From NCBI RefSeq assembly GCF_010500925.1, contig NZ_QVMG01000016.1:1-48876 (forward strand): a stretch of 48,876 nt of DNA. Direction: 5' to 3'. A program made the position numbers and the translations under genes. This document shows, one piece after another, positions 9,765 through 17,869 of this stretch (positions are counted from its first letter, which is position 1; the number at the start of each line of letters is the position of its first letter). Below the pieces are notes generated by a model that worked only from the letters and a program-made list of their open reading frames with translations, did not search any database and had not been told where the DNA came from. Origin of the DNA: Parabacteroides sp. 52. GTDB taxonomy: Bacteria; Bacteroidota; Bacteroidia; Bacteroidales; Tannerellaceae.

Positions 9765-10119
9765 CATCTTCAATCATTTCAATTACGTTATCAATCTTAT
9801 CTGCCAGATAGAGGTATTCACTTCTTGTATTGATATATCCTTCGGCGTTTGCTCTTCTGGCAATCTGATTCAGGTTGTTTCCCATACCTGATAGCTTTCG
9901 GATATAATCGTTCAGTTCAGGTGTGAGGCGTGGACAAATTTTACTTCCAGCCATACACTGACGAATGAAATCACTTCGGCTAATTCCTGCCGATTTGGCT
10001 TTCGTCTTTAGCGAAAAGTACTCGCGAGAATCCATCTTAAAGCTGACCATATAGGTGCGCTTCTCGCCTAATCCTTTGGTAGGGCGACCACCTGTTTTTC
10101 TCGGTTTTTTATCTTCCAT
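9742..10119 (-). CDS. mobC: MobC-like relaxosome accessory protein
   Basis: The 125-residue basic protein has a GGRPTKG stretch, a ribbon-helix-helix-like segment (KAKSAGISRSDFIRQCM) and the MobC signature LSGMGNNLNQIARRAN. MobC proteins bind near oriT and help the relaxase open the DNA. The frame is open up to 10236, but a start there would translate through the nested inverted repeats at 10170-10213. The ATG at 10119 (MEDKKPRKTGG) is therefore preferred. Confidence 0.88.
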   Translation of the reverse strand: MEDKKPRKTGGRPTKGLGEKRTYMVSFKMDSREYFSLKTKAKSAGISRSDFIRQCMAGSKICPRLTPELNDYIRKLSGMGNNLNQIARRANAEGYINTRSEYLYLADKIDNVIEMIEDDGKNSKG

Positions 10120-10169
10120 TTTTAATTGCTGTTTTACTATTAGACCAGCGGGATTTCCTCCCATTTTGG

Positions 10170-10213
10170 GGAGCAAGTGGCGTTTTGGTATGACCAAAAC
10201 ATAAACTTGCTCC
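10170..10213. other. candidate oriT: nested inverted repeats upstream of mobC
   Basis: An outer 9-bp inverted repeat (ggagcaagt at 10170-10178, acttgctcc at 10205-10213) encloses an inner 8-bp inverted repeat (gttttggt at 10182-10189, accaaaac at 10193-10200). The site lies directly upstream of mobC and mobB, where oriT is found in related mobilizable elements. The nick position cannot be assigned from the sequence. Confidence 0.55.
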
Positions 10214-10235
10214 GCTAAAAATCGTAGATTTTCCA

Positions 10236-11300
10236 TTAGAGTCTAAATCCGGTCTTCTTACGAGGATTTACCCTGTTCTTTGAAGAATTGTCAAGCACTA
10301 ACCCAAATTCTTCCATTAGTATTTTCAAGGCAGGATTACGTTTAATCATGTCTTGAAGAATTGCTGTCGGCTGTTTCGCCTCAAGTAGAAAATCGGCGAT
10401 ATCGTACCCCTCTTTCCGTTGCTCCGGCGTTGCTCGTTTCTCCAAGAAATCGAAAATTTCGACTTCTATGTTTAGGCTCTTCATTTTATCGGCTTTCACT
10501 TGCCAATCCTCCCATGCCCCCAAATCTGGAAATAGGATTGTCTTTCTGGCTTTAAGAACTTGTAAGTTCTCATCATTGAAGCAGCCATGCTTTCCTCCGG
10601 TAGCGATCCATTGAAACTGGGGCATATAGAAAGAAGAGATTAAAGCGGTCTTTTCGCTTTCTACAATTGCTACCGGCAGATTGGATTGACTGGCGAGTAG
10701 GTGTTCGCCAAAGAAGCATTGTTTCAGGTTGAAGTTTTCTTGCTTCAGGAGCGAGTGTACCCATGTGATATGATTGTATGGGTGCTTAACTCGCTTTCCG
10801 CTCTCCGGATCGTATAACATTACCTTTCCTGTGCGCACTCTTCCGGCAATATCCCTTTGCCAGAAAACAGTTGCTCCCTCCCAATGTTTGGCAGAACCGA
10901 CCTTATACTTCATCATAAGCTTCATCGTTTCATCTTCTCCGAGCTGAGAAGACAGATATTGGTACAGCTTATTCTTCGGATAGCAAGACAAGGAAGATTC
11001 GACTAACTTCGAGTCAATATAGCTTGGCTCTTTTTCTTTCATAGGAGAAAAACTTCTTTGTATTGTAGGCTGATAATCCGAAAAGCTCTCTCGCCGCTCT
11101 GGGTTTTCTTCGAAATACTGCTTTGGTATGAAGTGGTACCCACATTTTTCTTCTCGGTCGCATCTACCCACATGATTTGGAAACGAAACCTTATTTTCGG
11201 TGTCGATGTAGCGAGAAAAGGACTTCTTTTGTTCACAAGTCGGGCAGGTGTGCCGCGTTGCGATTCCTTTATAGGGTTCTAATATATATCTATAGCTCAT
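10236..11300 (-). CDS. primase-like protein with zinc ribbon and Toprim-like region (DUF6371 type)
   Basis: The 354-residue protein begins with a zinc-ribbon pattern (HTCPTC near 18-23, then CDREEKCGYHF near 47-57). A Toprim-like core follows, with an acidic strand PVAIVESEKTALI (about 209-221) and ILFPDLGAWEDW (about 255-266). This arrangement matches primase-like proteins in Bacteroidales mobilizable elements, which prime replication of the transferred strand. It lies between the DUF3987 gene and the mobilization genes, consistent with a replication role. Enzyme activity is inferred from the domain pattern only. Confidence 0.75.
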   Translation of the reverse strand: MSYRYILEPYKGIATRHTCPTCEQKKSFSRYIDTENKVSFPNHVGRCDREEKCGYHFIPKQYFEENPERRESFSDYQPTIQRSFSPMKEKEPSYIDSKLVESSLSCYPKNKLYQYLSSQLGEDETMKLMMKYKVGSAKHWEGATVFWQRDIAGRVRTGKVMLYDPESGKRVKHPYNHITWVHSLLKQENFNLKQCFFGEHLLASQSNLPVAIVESEKTALISSFYMPQFQWIATGGKHGCFNDENLQVLKARKTILFPDLGAWEDWQVKADKMKSLNIEVEIFDFLEKRATPEQRKEGYDIADFLLEAKQPTAILQDMIKRNPALKILMEEFGLVLDNSSKNRVNPRKKTGFRL

Positions 11301-11519
11301 TATGTTTTTTACATTTTGTATACTTTCTGCATTTCTCGATAAACGGGACTGTTAATCAATGCTTTACTCTCGTTGAAATGTGTGTGTCGGTTTACACAAC
11401 CTCGCACTTTAAGTATGGTAAAAGCATGAAAAAGCGGAAAAGTGAATTGTTTTACAAATTGTTATATACCTGAATGTCTTTGATTTAGAATCAAAAGTGT
11501 AGAGAATGTGGAAAATGCG

Positions 11520-12902
11520 CTAAAGCAATTTCCGGTATCGTCCATGTTTGTAGTTATCAAGCAAGCCATCCTTGAAATCACTAAGCATACGTTTGAAGCT
11601 ATCTGCTGATATGGAAAACTGAGAAGCAACTTGTATTCCTTCCGCTGTAGAGAAGTCTGACGGAAGTGCATTATACAATCGCTGTTTGTCGGAGGGAAGC
11701 TGCTCCAAAGTTGTAGAAGAGGCAATAATTTGTTGAACCTTACGTGCAGTCTTCTGATAATAACCAACCAACTCGATAGCCCCTTCTACGCTGACTAAAT
11801 CAATAGAATCTTTAGAGGCTTCTCCACAGAGCCAGCGAGCGACTTGCAAGATCAGGCAGAAGCGAATAGCATATATTTCCAACTTACTGTAAATACCCAT
11901 CAACGTCTCGTTGATTTCTCGATTACATTGATCCGTATTCTCTCGTTGCCAGTCGTAGAGTCGCTTCCTAGCATCTTCTTGAAAATATAACTCAACAGGA
12001 ATTATATCGCCATTGTCATCGGTGAGGTATTCCTGATTGATAAGTTTCTGCATCAGGTTATTCCAAGTAGGAATTACATGCCGAGATAACTGCTGATCGC
12101 TCCAATACTGCTTTTCTAAATTGTTTGGCAACACAAATAGAATGCGGTCTAAAAAACCGTTTTGATTACGCTCGCCTTTCGCCATCTCTCTCAACACTCC
12201 ATGCTGAATGGTGCCGATTACGCCAATGAAGGAGTTTTTGACTGATACAGAGTTTTTGGATCCACGTCGATCCAAAATTATCGGCTTACCATTGTAAAGA
12301 GAGAGCCAGAACTGTTCCTCAGAACCCTTTGTGTAGCGATTGAAGTTCTTAAACCAAGAAGCTAGCTCGTCCGTGTATAAACAAATTCCTCGTTTGTTAT
12401 TTTCGTGGATGAAGGCAAGGCTTTCGGGGGTTATATCTGAAACAACAAACTTTTTCAGAACGGGTTCGTTTGGCTGTTCGCTAATTCCTTTCTCCTCACG
12501 CTCTTTCCGACTGAGATAAAGAAGCTGTTCGTATTCCTTAATCTCTTTCTTAAACGTAACGGCATTCTTTGCGTCATGCTCAAACAAAGGATGAAAAGCA
12601 AAGCTAAGTGGATGGCTTTTGTTTACTCCCGGACGACCAATCAGGGCGATATAAAGAATCGCTCGTTCTGACCAGCCTTCCTTTAACTTGGCAACATGCG
12701 TATTCCCAATTCCAACTGATAGTACAAAACAAAGTGATGCTGCAATGTAATCAATGGGATAGTTGAGGCATTCTCCTGTCGCATAGATAATATCCTGAAT
12801 CTGATGTGGGAGCACTTGAACCGGATAATCTGAGCCGTACATCTTCCCTTTACAATGTAGAGCTTCGTGGATGATACCCTCTGCTGTAATTTTATTTTCC
12901 AT
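11520..12902 (-). CDS. DUF3987 protein, replication-associated ATPase-like
   Basis: The 460-residue protein belongs to the DUF3987 group found in Bacteroidales mobilizable elements. A degenerate Walker A (ALIGRPGVNKSHPLSF, about 86-101) and a Walker B-like strand (ICLYTDELASW) suggest a P-loop NTPase. The segment SFIGVIGTIQHGVL and later NGFLDRILFV are typical of the family. The C-terminal part contains a winged-helix-like region. It follows the small HTH gene by 11 bases and precedes the primase gene by 219 bases. It probably drives plasmid-like replication of the excised element; this is inferred. Confidence 0.8.
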   Translation of the reverse strand: MENKITAEGIIHEALHCKGKMYGSDYPVQVLPHQIQDIIYATGECLNYPIDYIAASLCFVLSVGIGNTHVAKLKEGWSERAILYIALIGRPGVNKSHPLSFAFHPLFEHDAKNAVTFKKEIKEYEQLLYLSRKEREEKGISEQPNEPVLKKFVVSDITPESLAFIHENNKRGICLYTDELASWFKNFNRYTKGSEEQFWLSLYNGKPIILDRRGSKNSVSVKNSFIGVIGTIQHGVLREMAKGERNQNGFLDRILFVLPNNLEKQYWSDQQLSRHVIPTWNNLMQKLINQEYLTDDNGDIIPVELYFQEDARKRLYDWQRENTDQCNREINETLMGIYSKLEIYAIRFCLILQVARWLCGEASKDSIDLVSVEGAIELVGYYQKTARKVQQIIASSTTLEQLPSDKQRLYNALPSDFSTAEGIQVASQFSISADSFKRMLSDFKDGLLDNYKHGRYRKLL

Positions 12903-12913
12903 AATCGTTGGCT

Positions 12914-13276
12914 TTAAAAATTACGACGTGCAGGTCGGCGACGGATTCCTTGGTTGACACGGGCTTCAACTTCTTCTTTCAGTTCCTCTATGGTTTTTCG
13001 TTTACCTTGAGTAATCCATGCCATTAGTTCATCTTCAAAGAAGAACAGTTTCTTTCCTCGTTTATAGCAAGGAATAAGTCCTTTTCTCGCCAAAGCGTAA
13101 ACGGTTGGTTTGGCTTTCATAATCAGCCGACACGCTTCTTCAATTTCTATCGGAACTCGCTTTTCTGTCGGTTGACTTTGCTTCGTCTCAACCAAGCTTT
13201 TCAGTTCTGATACTTCTTTAATAAGATAAGCAACCGCCTCGGGTAACTTATCGAAAGTAATGTTTTCGTTGCACAT
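12914..13276 (-). CDS. excisionase-like HTH_17 DNA-binding protein
   Basis: The 120-residue protein has an N-terminal helical part and a MerR/HTH_17-type domain (IEEACRLIMKAKPTVYALARKG then IPCYKRGKKLFFFEDELMAW). The C-terminus is strongly basic (RRRPARRNF). Such proteins act as excision or replication control factors in Bacteroidales elements. It leads the DUF3987 operon and lies next to a 40-bp nested inverted repeat that may be its operator. Confidence 0.8.
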   Translation of the reverse strand: MCNENITFDKLPEAVAYLIKEVSELKSLVETKQSQPTEKRVPIEIEEACRLIMKAKPTVYALARKGLIPCYKRGKKLFFFEDELMAWITQGKRKTIEELKEEVEARVNQGIRRRPARRNF

Positions 13277-13305
13277 AATTCAATTGGTTTTTAATTGTTT
13301 CAGTG

Positions 13306-13355
13306 CAAATAAAAATGGTGTTTCAACGGTGATACGGATCACCAGAGAAACACCA
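13306..13355 (-). promoter_or_regulatory. 40-bp nested inverted repeat over the replication-operon promoter
   Basis: tggtgtttc (13316-13324) pairs with gaaacacca (13347-13355), and inside it ggtgat (13328-13333) pairs with atcacc (13338-13343). All arms match perfectly. A partial -7 box (TTTATTTG, minus strand) lies at 13313-13306, which places the repeat over the expected -33 region. This layout suits a repressor or excisionase operator for the HTH-DUF3987 operon. Confidence 0.6.
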
Positions 13356-13390
13356 GAAAAACATTTTGAGATAGTGGTTAATACTGTTCC

Positions 13391-14095
13391 TTACTTTGTA
13401 TCGCCAGCTTTGTTTAGATTTTCCTGTATTTGAATTGTGCTATTTGGTTCGAATATCTTTAGTTTTTTCTTAATGGTTTTCAGTTCCAGATCTTTCAGTC
13501 TCTCTTCAAACACGGCTTTGAGGAATCGGGCGATTCCCCATTGGTCTGTTACGTCGAAGTGATTCCAGATATTCCAACCAAAGTGGCAAATATCAACAGT
13601 GGTCAGGTCTTTTACTTTTACCGGCTTGAAAGTGGGCGTATTTAAGTCGCTTCCGGCTGCGTAGATTTCTATGTTTTCACAGAGTAAGTCCATGTCGGCA
13701 TCTGACACATAGAGGGCTAGTGTTTCTTGCGTGTACCTGATTGCTGTATTTAGCTTTTCAGTATATTGTAGGGTAAGTTCTTTTTGCTTTTCTGCCCGGA
13801 TTTCATCCAAAGAGAGTTGTTTTACTGGTTCTTCCTTCGGCTTTGGCACTTCTTTTATTTGTTTGCGTTTAGGGAAAAGTAATTTACCTGTTTTATCCAA
13901 TAAGCCTTTTATTGCTATAGTAAGAACACAATAGGATATTATCCCAAGTCCGGCAATAAGCCAGAAGATGGTGTTTGCCGAGAATGTATCAACCCCTTGA
14001 GCAACAACCGTAGCTCTCACAATAAGACCAATAGCAAAGCAACCAATCGCTACTGATAGGTAGATTATGATATATTCATGGTATTTATTCTTCAT
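13391..14095 (-). CDS. two-TM protein, function unknown
   Basis: The 234-residue protein has two N-terminal membrane helices (about 8-30 and 42-65), a Lys/Pro/Glu linker, and a cytoplasmic C-terminal domain containing DICHFGWNIWNHFDVTDQWG (about 168-187) and IKKKLKIF. The C-terminal domain recalls conserved hypothetical proteins of Bacteroidales mobile elements. Its start overlaps the end of the upstream HEPN-like gene by 11 bases, so the two are probably coupled. No enzymatic motif is visible. Confidence 0.75.
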   Translation of the reverse strand: MKNKYHEYIIIYLSVAIGCFAIGLIVRATVVAQGVDTFSANTIFWLIAGLGIISYCVLTIAIKGLLDKTGKLLFPKRKQIKEVPKPKEEPVKQLSLDEIRAEKQKELTLQYTEKLNTAIRYTQETLALYVSDADMDLLCENIEIYAAGSDLNTPTFKPVKVKDLTTVDICHFGWNIWNHFDVTDQWGIARFLKAVFEERLKDLELKTIKKKLKIFEPNSTIQIQENLNKAGDTK

Positions 14096-15617
14096 TATTA
14101 TCTATTTTCTCTGGATCAAACATTTTAGTTATCTTCCTTTCCATTTCATCTATTATTGAGATTGCTTGTGCCTTCATTGTTTCTGACAATTTGGAATTTG
14201 TCATTTTGTATCGAAGATCTTCAAACATTGCATGCCGTTTCTCCATTTGGTCTTTAGATTTCTGTTGTTCTTCTATTTCTACTTGTTTTAGCATAAATAT
14301 TGTGTAATTATCAATTTCTTTACACAAATGAATGAGATTAAGTGCTCTCTTTACTTCATCCAGTTGGTTTAATTCTTCATAAGCTTCATACCTTTTAAGA
14401 ATGTTTAGATTTTCATATTCACGAAAATGGATGTAAAGATTTCTACGCGGACTATTGAGGCTAGACGTAAGTTCTTCTAATTTCTTCCTAAGAGATTCCT
14501 TTTTGTTTTCGTTGCCATCACGATCACCATTAATATCCATATTCATTAATTGCTGCCATAGGCTTTGGGCATTTTTCTCCTTATTATAGCCATAGAGATA
14601 TGTTAATCCTGACACTTCTGTTACATATATCCTTCGTAAATGAAGTGACCTTTCTACTCTGGATTTTGAATTCATATATGCTCTAATAGAACAGGTTAGA
14701 TCACAATGAATAAATCCAATCATCATGCGTAACATAATAAGTTTGTGAAGCGCCTCTATGTTTGTTGCTGACTTTATGTTTTTGGATGCAATAAATTTTT
14801 CAGCTCCTTCACACATTAAGTGGTTTTTATACAACGAGTCTATGCTATTGCTTGTTTTTATTAATGACTCGCTAGACAAATATGCTATTCGCTCATCTGA
14901 AGAAAGCTTTATTGCTATATTCTCTTCGACAAAAGCCTTTATGTCAAATGCAGGAATCATAGGTTTAATACTTGATGACACATTCTTAGGAACAATTCTT
15001 TTTATGATGTCAGTTATTATCATCGAAACTTGCGAAATATGCATATGAATAAGCAAATATTTTGATGTCGCCTTGCAGTATTTATCTTCTTCTGTAATAT
15101 TATTAACCTTTTTATAACGTTCTATGGGTTGGTCATAATGCGCTGTGCTATGCCGCATTTGCACATCGCAATGCTCTTTTCCTAATATAGCCAATTCATT
15201 ATCTATTTTTACGACATAAGAATTTAATGACGAATTATTTAGCGCTAAAATCATGGGCTTTAACAAAGACCAAACACCATCATTTTTATTTCCTAAAAAA
15301 TAACTATAAGCTTCGCATAGGCTGAGATTAATATTCTGTATATGATAGCGTTTCTCATAAATGAAAGTTGTTTCTGGCAGAAATCGCAGTGATGACATCA
15401 ACTCATGCAAAATAAAGTTGCTCCCCAGTAATAAATCTTCTGTTTTGCTGAGAAAAGCGATAATAGTGTCCTTATACTCTATATCATCAGCTCTTATTTC
15501 TGTGAGGCTAATGCGTAATTTCATCATAGCAGGAAAGATATTTTCCAAATCTTTTATAGCTCCTTTGCAATTTTGCACTAGAAGCTTCAGTGAATCTTCG
15601 CTTGCCGGTACGCTCAT
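14085..15617 (-). CDS. large helical protein with two HEPN-like R-x4-H motifs, function unknown
   Basis: I do not recognise this 510-residue protein as a named family. It is almost wholly helical and has no membrane segment. Two motifs resemble the active-site R-x4-6-H of HEPN ribonucleases: R155-HSTA-H160 followed by YD, and R392-NLYI-H397 followed by FREYEN. Each lies about 50-60 residues after a similar segment (EAYSYFLGNKNDG near 102, SGLTYLYGYNKEKN near 336), suggesting an internal duplication. HEPN proteins often act as RNA-cutting toxins or defence effectors. The gene overlaps the two-TM gene by 11 bases. The HEPN reading is a hypothesis from motif pattern, not a confirmed assignment. 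Confidence 0.6.
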   Translation of the reverse strand: MSVPASEDSLKLLVQNCKGAIKDLENIFPAMMKLRISLTEIRADDIEYKDTIIAFLSKTEDLLLGSNFILHELMSSLRFLPETTFIYEKRYHIQNINLSLCEAYSYFLGNKNDGVWSLLKPMILALNNSSLNSYVVKIDNELAILGKEHCDVQMRHSTAHYDQPIERYKKVNNITEEDKYCKATSKYLLIHMHISQVSMIITDIIKRIVPKNVSSSIKPMIPAFDIKAFVEENIAIKLSSDERIAYLSSESLIKTSNSIDSLYKNHLMCEGAEKFIASKNIKSATNIEALHKLIMLRMMIGFIHCDLTCSIRAYMNSKSRVERSLHLRRIYVTEVSGLTYLYGYNKEKNAQSLWQQLMNMDINGDRDGNENKKESLRKKLEELTSSLNSPRRNLYIHFREYENLNILKRYEAYEELNQLDEVKRALNLIHLCKEIDNYTIFMLKQVEIEEQQKSKDQMEKRHAMFEDLRYKMTNSKLSETMKAQAISIIDEMERKITKMFDPEKIDNNEE

Positions 15618-15729
15618 ACAATCTCAATTTTTATAGTATAGTTGTTTGTGTCAGCAATGCTGTCGCAAATTGGGGCAACACTGTCCGCACAATTTGTCGC
15701 ATCAGTGATGATACAATTCAAAGCAACCA

Positions 15730-16728
15730 TCAATTGTTCTTATTGATCAGATTAACAACCACTTTCACCATCACATCTTTCTCTTCTGTCCGGCTTTCGG
15801 CAATCATAAGAGTAAGGGCAACTAAGGTGTTGTTTTCGATAAGTTTTGTTCCATCTATTTTATATAATATCCCATTCTTCTCCAGAAACCAAAGGAAAAG
15901 AAATGCGGCTATTCGTTTGTTCCCATCACTGAAAGAATGGTTCTTTGTTACAAGATAGAGCAACATTGCTCCCTTTTCCTCTACACTGGGGTAAAGCTCT
16001 TGCCCATCAAATGTCTGGTATATCGTATTAATAGAACTTTTGAATGACTGGTCTTTTTCGTTTCCAAACAAGTCACTTCCTCCAAACTTGTTTCTAAGAT
16101 ACTCAATTGCCTCCATTGCACTCTCATAAGTCGCTCGAAAGGACTCCTTGGGAGTGGTTTGTTCCACAGTTAATTCCTGATAGTCGTATCTATCCAATGT
16201 GTCCAATGCGTAGGTGTAATCACTTATCACTTGCAATAATCCGGTTGCTTCATCGGCTGACAGTTCTTTAGATTGCAATACATTCGACAAAAGCTTAACG
16301 GTCTGCTTTAGATCGCTATATTGTTGTATTTTAATCTTCTCATTTACAGCATACCCTTTTATCAGATACTCTTTTAGAATTCTGTTAGCCCAGATGCGAA
16401 ATTGGGTGGCATTTTGAGAATTTACTCGATAACCAACCGAGATAATAGCATCTAAATTATAAAATTTAGTTTGATATTGTTGCTTCTCATCATTACCCAT
16501 ATGTTCCAAAATGGAACATGTGCTAAGTTCCTCTAGTTCTCCTGTTTTATATATGTTACTAAGATGTTTTGTTATGGCTGGGCGTTTTGTACCAAATAGT
16601 TCTGCTATTTGTTTTTGCGAGAGCCACACGGTATCATTCTCGAGTCTTACATCAAGATTTGCACTCCCATCCGGAGCCTGATAAATAACTATTTGACTAT
16701 TACCAATGATCTTTTCTTCTTTATTCAT
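15730..16728 (-). CDS. RhuM-Doc fusion protein (RhuM N-terminus, Fic/Doc C-terminus)
   Basis: The 332-residue protein has an N-terminal RhuM domain (WLSQKQIAELFGTKRPAITK near 35-54, FRIWANRILKEYLIKGY near 110-126) and a C-terminal Fic/Doc domain with HSFSDGNKR at 264-272. The Doc-type NKR, in place of the GNGRxxR of AMP-transferring Fic enzymes, points to the Doc branch; P1 Doc phosphorylates EF-Tu. This fusion type is common near restriction systems and in mobile elements. It lies 37 bases downstream of the integrase gene. No adjacent antitoxin is apparent; the VbhA-like protein at 437-694 is 15 kb away. Cellular role unproven. Confidence 0.88.
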   Translation of the reverse strand: MNKEEKIIGNSQIVIYQAPDGSANLDVRLENDTVWLSQKQIAELFGTKRPAITKHLSNIYKTGELEELSTCSILEHMGNDEKQQYQTKFYNLDAIISVGYRVNSQNATQFRIWANRILKEYLIKGYAVNEKIKIQQYSDLKQTVKLLSNVLQSKELSADEATGLLQVISDYTYALDTLDRYDYQELTVEQTTPKESFRATYESAMEAIEYLRNKFGGSDLFGNEKDQSFKSSINTIYQTFDGQELYPSVEEKGAMLLYLVTKNHSFSDGNKRIAAFLFLWFLEKNGILYKIDGTKLIENNTLVALTLMIAESRTEEKDVMVKVVVNLINKNN

Positions 16729-16765
16729 GACTGTATTTTATTTTGTCCCAACATTGTTGAAACTT

Positions 16766-17866
16766 TTATTTCAAACTTATTTTATTCGCTGATTCTCTTT
16801 TCTTCTCACTCACCAGTTCCGCATACACCTGAGTTGTACTCACATTTTTATGCGTAAGCATTTTGCTGACAGTATAAATGTCTGTGCCTAAGGCTATCTG
16901 AAGGGTCGCAAACGTGTGCCGAAAACAATGATAGGTAATGTTTTTCGTAATCCCGGCTTTCTTGAGCCAGTTTTTTAAGGGGTATTGTGTCATGGAACGC
17001 TGTAGTCCTTTGAACACTTTCCCTTTTCCACGTTCACCGCAGAGTTCCAACGCTTCGAAACTGATGGGGAGCGTTGTTTCTGTTTCAGTCTTTTCTGTAC
17101 GTAACCGTAAGCAGTATCCATTGTCGGCGCCAAGAACAATTTCATCCCACGTCAAGTTGAGAATGTCACTGATCCGTAATCCTGTCAGGCAGGAAAAGAG
17201 TGAGGCGTTTTTAAGTACCGGAATATCACATGGCGTATTTGCTAATAGTTTCACCTCATCATGGGTTAGGTATTCTTTGCGAACGTCCTCGTATTCTATC
17301 TTCTCTAAAAAGTCATTTACGTTTTCCTTGATCCGTTTATCCCTGTATGCAATTTTTAATAATCCGCGGAAGGTAGAGAAATATCCGGCTGCCGAATTAC
17401 GAGCGATCTTATGCTTGGGCCGATTCAGTTGATTTGCATTCAATAGATAAGAGCGAAACTTACGACACAAATCTACATTTACATCACCAAAAGTGCACTT
17501 GCCATTAACAAACTTATAAAAGTGATCATAAACTCTCAACCATTTCTGATCTTTAGTTTTACTCATTTCGCTGAAGTAAGCTAAGAAATCTCCCTTCATC
17601 TTATGTTTATCCAAGAATCCGTATTCCTCATTAATTATAGATTGCACACGGATAGAGCGGATGGCTTCTGCTTTCAAAAGCATTTCATTATTATACTCAC
17701 GCTCTACTTCATTCTTTGGATGCAAGTAGATATAGATTCCTAAATATTCCCTCCGACTCATCTCCATTGTTTCGGGATTGCGGATGGCCGGATAGAAGTC
17801 CAGGTATAAACTCTCCATATCATTTTTGATAGGTCGGCGACGTAAAGTGACTTTTGATATTGACAT
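16766..17866 (-). CDS. int: tyrosine recombinase / integrase of the mobilizable element
   Basis: The 366-residue site-specific recombinase catalyses integration and excision. The catalytic set is complete: R231 in TGLRISDILNL, K259 in RTEKT, H313 and R316 in HCFRHTFAT, H339, and nucleophile Y348 in VSTTQVYAE. The N-terminal part contains the SAM-like core-binding domain typical of Bacteroidales integrases. It starts three bases after the HTH-array gene. Its location near the element's right end, next to mnmE, is where an integrase is expected. The attachment site was not identified. Confidence 0.95.
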   Translation of the reverse strand: MSISKVTLRRRPIKNDMESLYLDFYPAIRNPETMEMSRREYLGIYIYLHPKNEVEREYNNEMLLKAEAIRSIRVQSIINEEYGFLDKHKMKGDFLAYFSEMSKTKDQKWLRVYDHFYKFVNGKCTFGDVNVDLCRKFRSYLLNANQLNRPKHKIARNSAAGYFSTFRGLLKIAYRDKRIKENVNDFLEKIEYEDVRKEYLTHDEVKLLANTPCDIPVLKNASLFSCLTGLRISDILNLTWDEIVLGADNGYCLRLRTEKTETETTLPISFEALELCGERGKGKVFKGLQRSMTQYPLKNWLKKAGITKNITYHCFRHTFATLQIALGTDIYTVSKMLTHKNVSTTQVYAELVSEKKRESANKISLK

Positions 17867-17869
17867 GGC

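Noticed and set aside
10120..10236. N-terminal extension of mobC
   Set aside because: It would translate through the nested inverted repeats proposed as oriT; homologues of this type usually begin near the GGRPTK segment.
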